Shown here: positions 6,042-6,841 of the stretch, in pieces
Numbering within the stretch: position 1 is the stretch's first letter
How the letters are laid out: each line of letters starts with the position of its first letter
Assembly (NCBI GenBank): GCA_019244985.1
Contig: JAFASB010000171.1
Span: 1 to 6,841 of the forward strand
Length of the DNA: 6,841 nt
Direction: 5' to 3'
Origin: Acidimicrobiia bacterium
Lineage (GTDB): Bacteria; Actinomycetota; Acidimicrobiia; Acidimicrobiales; AC-14
Program-made: the position numbers and the translations under genes
Notes under the pieces: model-generated
Told to the model about the DNA's origin: nothing
Databases searched by the model: none
The model's input: only the letters and a program-made list of their open reading frames with translations

Positions 6042-6841
6042 GTGGACGGCGCCGAATTTTCCGTTGTGAGACGCGCTCCCCGTCGCTCCATCGCGTTCGT
6101 TCTGGCGCTGGCCGTCGTCGTGACGGTCGCCGGCCTGCTGCCGCGGGCCTCGGCTGCCACCGAGCCCGCCTACGACGTGCCCGAGAGCACGCTGGCCGGC
6201 GCGCTGTCGTGTCCCGGCGGCTTCACCCATCCCGAGCACGAGCCCGTCCTGCTGGTCCATGGGACGTTCGCGACGCCGCAGGAGAACTGGGGCGGCAACT
6301 ACGCGTACGTGCTGCCGCAGCTCGGCTACGACGTGTGCACGGTCAGGTTGCCGTACCGCTCGATGGGCGACATCCAGGTGGCCGCTGAGTACGTCGTCTA
6401 CGCCATCAAGTCGATGCACGGTGCCACCGGCCAGAAGGTGAACATCCTCGGTCACAGCCAGGGTCCGCTCGAGCCCCGGTGGGCGATCAAGTGGTGGCCC
6501 AGCCTCCAGAACGAGGTCGACCATCTGGTGATGATGGCGGCGCCCAACCACGGCACCGCGATCGCCGACGGAAGCGTCGGCTGCGCGGCGTGCTATCAGA
6601 TGAAGCCCGGATCGAATTTCCTCAACGCTCTCAATGCCGGCGACGAGACGCCGGGCGCAGTGTCGTACGTGTCGCTGTACAGCTCGACCGACGAACTGGT
6701 CGAGCCGTCTTCGACGGCGGTACTGGACGGCGCCGACAACATCCTCATGCAGGACGTGTGCCCCGGCCGGGTCGTCGAGCACGTGCAGTTCGCAGTCGAC
6801 GCCGTCGCCTTCGCCCTCGTCATGGACGCCTTCACCCATCC
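6042..6841 (+). CDS. Secreted alpha/beta-hydrolase lipase resembling Candida antarctica lipase B (3' end outside window)
   Basis: Open to the window end, with 267 residues visible. A Sec-type signal peptide is clear: a basic region (RRAPRRS, 10-16), a hydrophobic core (IAFVLALAVVVTVAGLL) and a likely cleavage after ASA (36-38). The mature part has LLVHGTF (70-76, oxyanion-hole loop), GHSQG with nucleophile Ser139, LYSSTDELVEP with likely acid Asp217, and CPGRVVEH with likely catalytic His247. Spacing and surrounding words parallel fungal lipase B (compare its TWSQGG, NLYSATDEIVQP and VIDH). Cys57, Cys99 and Cys240 match cysteines that form disulfides there. It probably hydrolyses esters or acylglycerols outside the cytoplasm; the substrate is inferred. 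GTG 6042 was chosen because CAGGAG lies five bases upstream. GTG 6066 is the alternative and gives a more compact signal peptide. It follows mscR by 11 bp. The C-terminus and any lid or extra domain are unseen. Confidence 0.88.
   Translation, partial: MDGAEFSVVRRAPRRSIAFVLALAVVVTVAGLLPRASAATEPAYDVPESTLAGALSCPGGFTHPEHEPVLLVHGTFATPQENWGGNYAYVLPQLGYDVCTVRLPYRSMGDIQVAAEYVVYAIKSMHGATGQKVNILGHSQGPLEPRWAIKWWPSLQNEVDHLVMMAAPNHGTAIADGSVGCAACYQMKPGSNFLNALNAGDETPGAVSYVSLYSSTDELVEPSSTAVLDGADNILMQDVCPGRVVEHVQFAVDAVAFALVMDAFTH

Noticed and set aside
5193..6839. Minus-strand open frame of 548 codons opposite mscR and the lipase.
   Set aside because: There is no recognisable domain. It spans two unrelated plus-strand genes and their short gap, as expected by chance at this GC content.

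Overview
This window is GC-rich (roughly 70% by eye, with G or C dominating third codon positions) and densely coding. It looks like chromosomal DNA of an actinobacterium. The best clue is a gene closely resembling S-(hydroxymethyl)mycothiol dehydrogenase / S-nitrosomycothiol reductase (MscR), because mycothiol is an actinobacterial thiol. Frequent GTG starts and the gene style would fit a lineage such as Acidimicrobiia, but the sequence alone does not fix the class.

Layout. (1) Positions 1-117 hold the last 38 codons of an alpha/beta-hydrolase-fold enzyme. Its stop overlaps, by four bases (GTGA), the start of (2) a 735-residue glycoside hydrolase family 3 enzyme (114-2321, +). (3) On the other strand, ending inside the last 20 bp of that gene, lies an AarF/ABC1/UbiB-type atypical kinase (3762-2302, -). 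(4) Divergent from it, starting at 3781, is a + strand cluster with very short gaps: an acyl-CoA dehydrogenase (3781-4932), mscR (4945-6030) and the 5' part of a secreted alpha/beta-hydrolase lipase (6042 to the window end).

How the genes may work together. The hydrolase/GH3 pair looks like one translationally coupled unit that cleaves small or glycosylated substrates in the cytoplasm. The second unit combines an exported esterase/lipase, a flavin-dependent acyl-CoA dehydrogenase for acyl-chain oxidation, and a zinc/NAD dehydrogenase for formaldehyde/nitrosothiol or alcohol turnover. A shared role in lipid or ester catabolism plus aldehyde handling is a plausible inference, not something the sequence shows. 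The kinase is probably linked to quinone or lipid homeostasis, as in its family.

No RNA gene, CRISPR array, mobile element, prophage or obvious repeat was found. Only one stretch might lack coding: 3595-3780 (186 bp), and only if the kinase uses its downstream ATG. I see no previously undescribed system. The most interesting item is the last gene, whose catalytic layout and flanking cysteines resemble the fungal Candida antarctica lipase B family.
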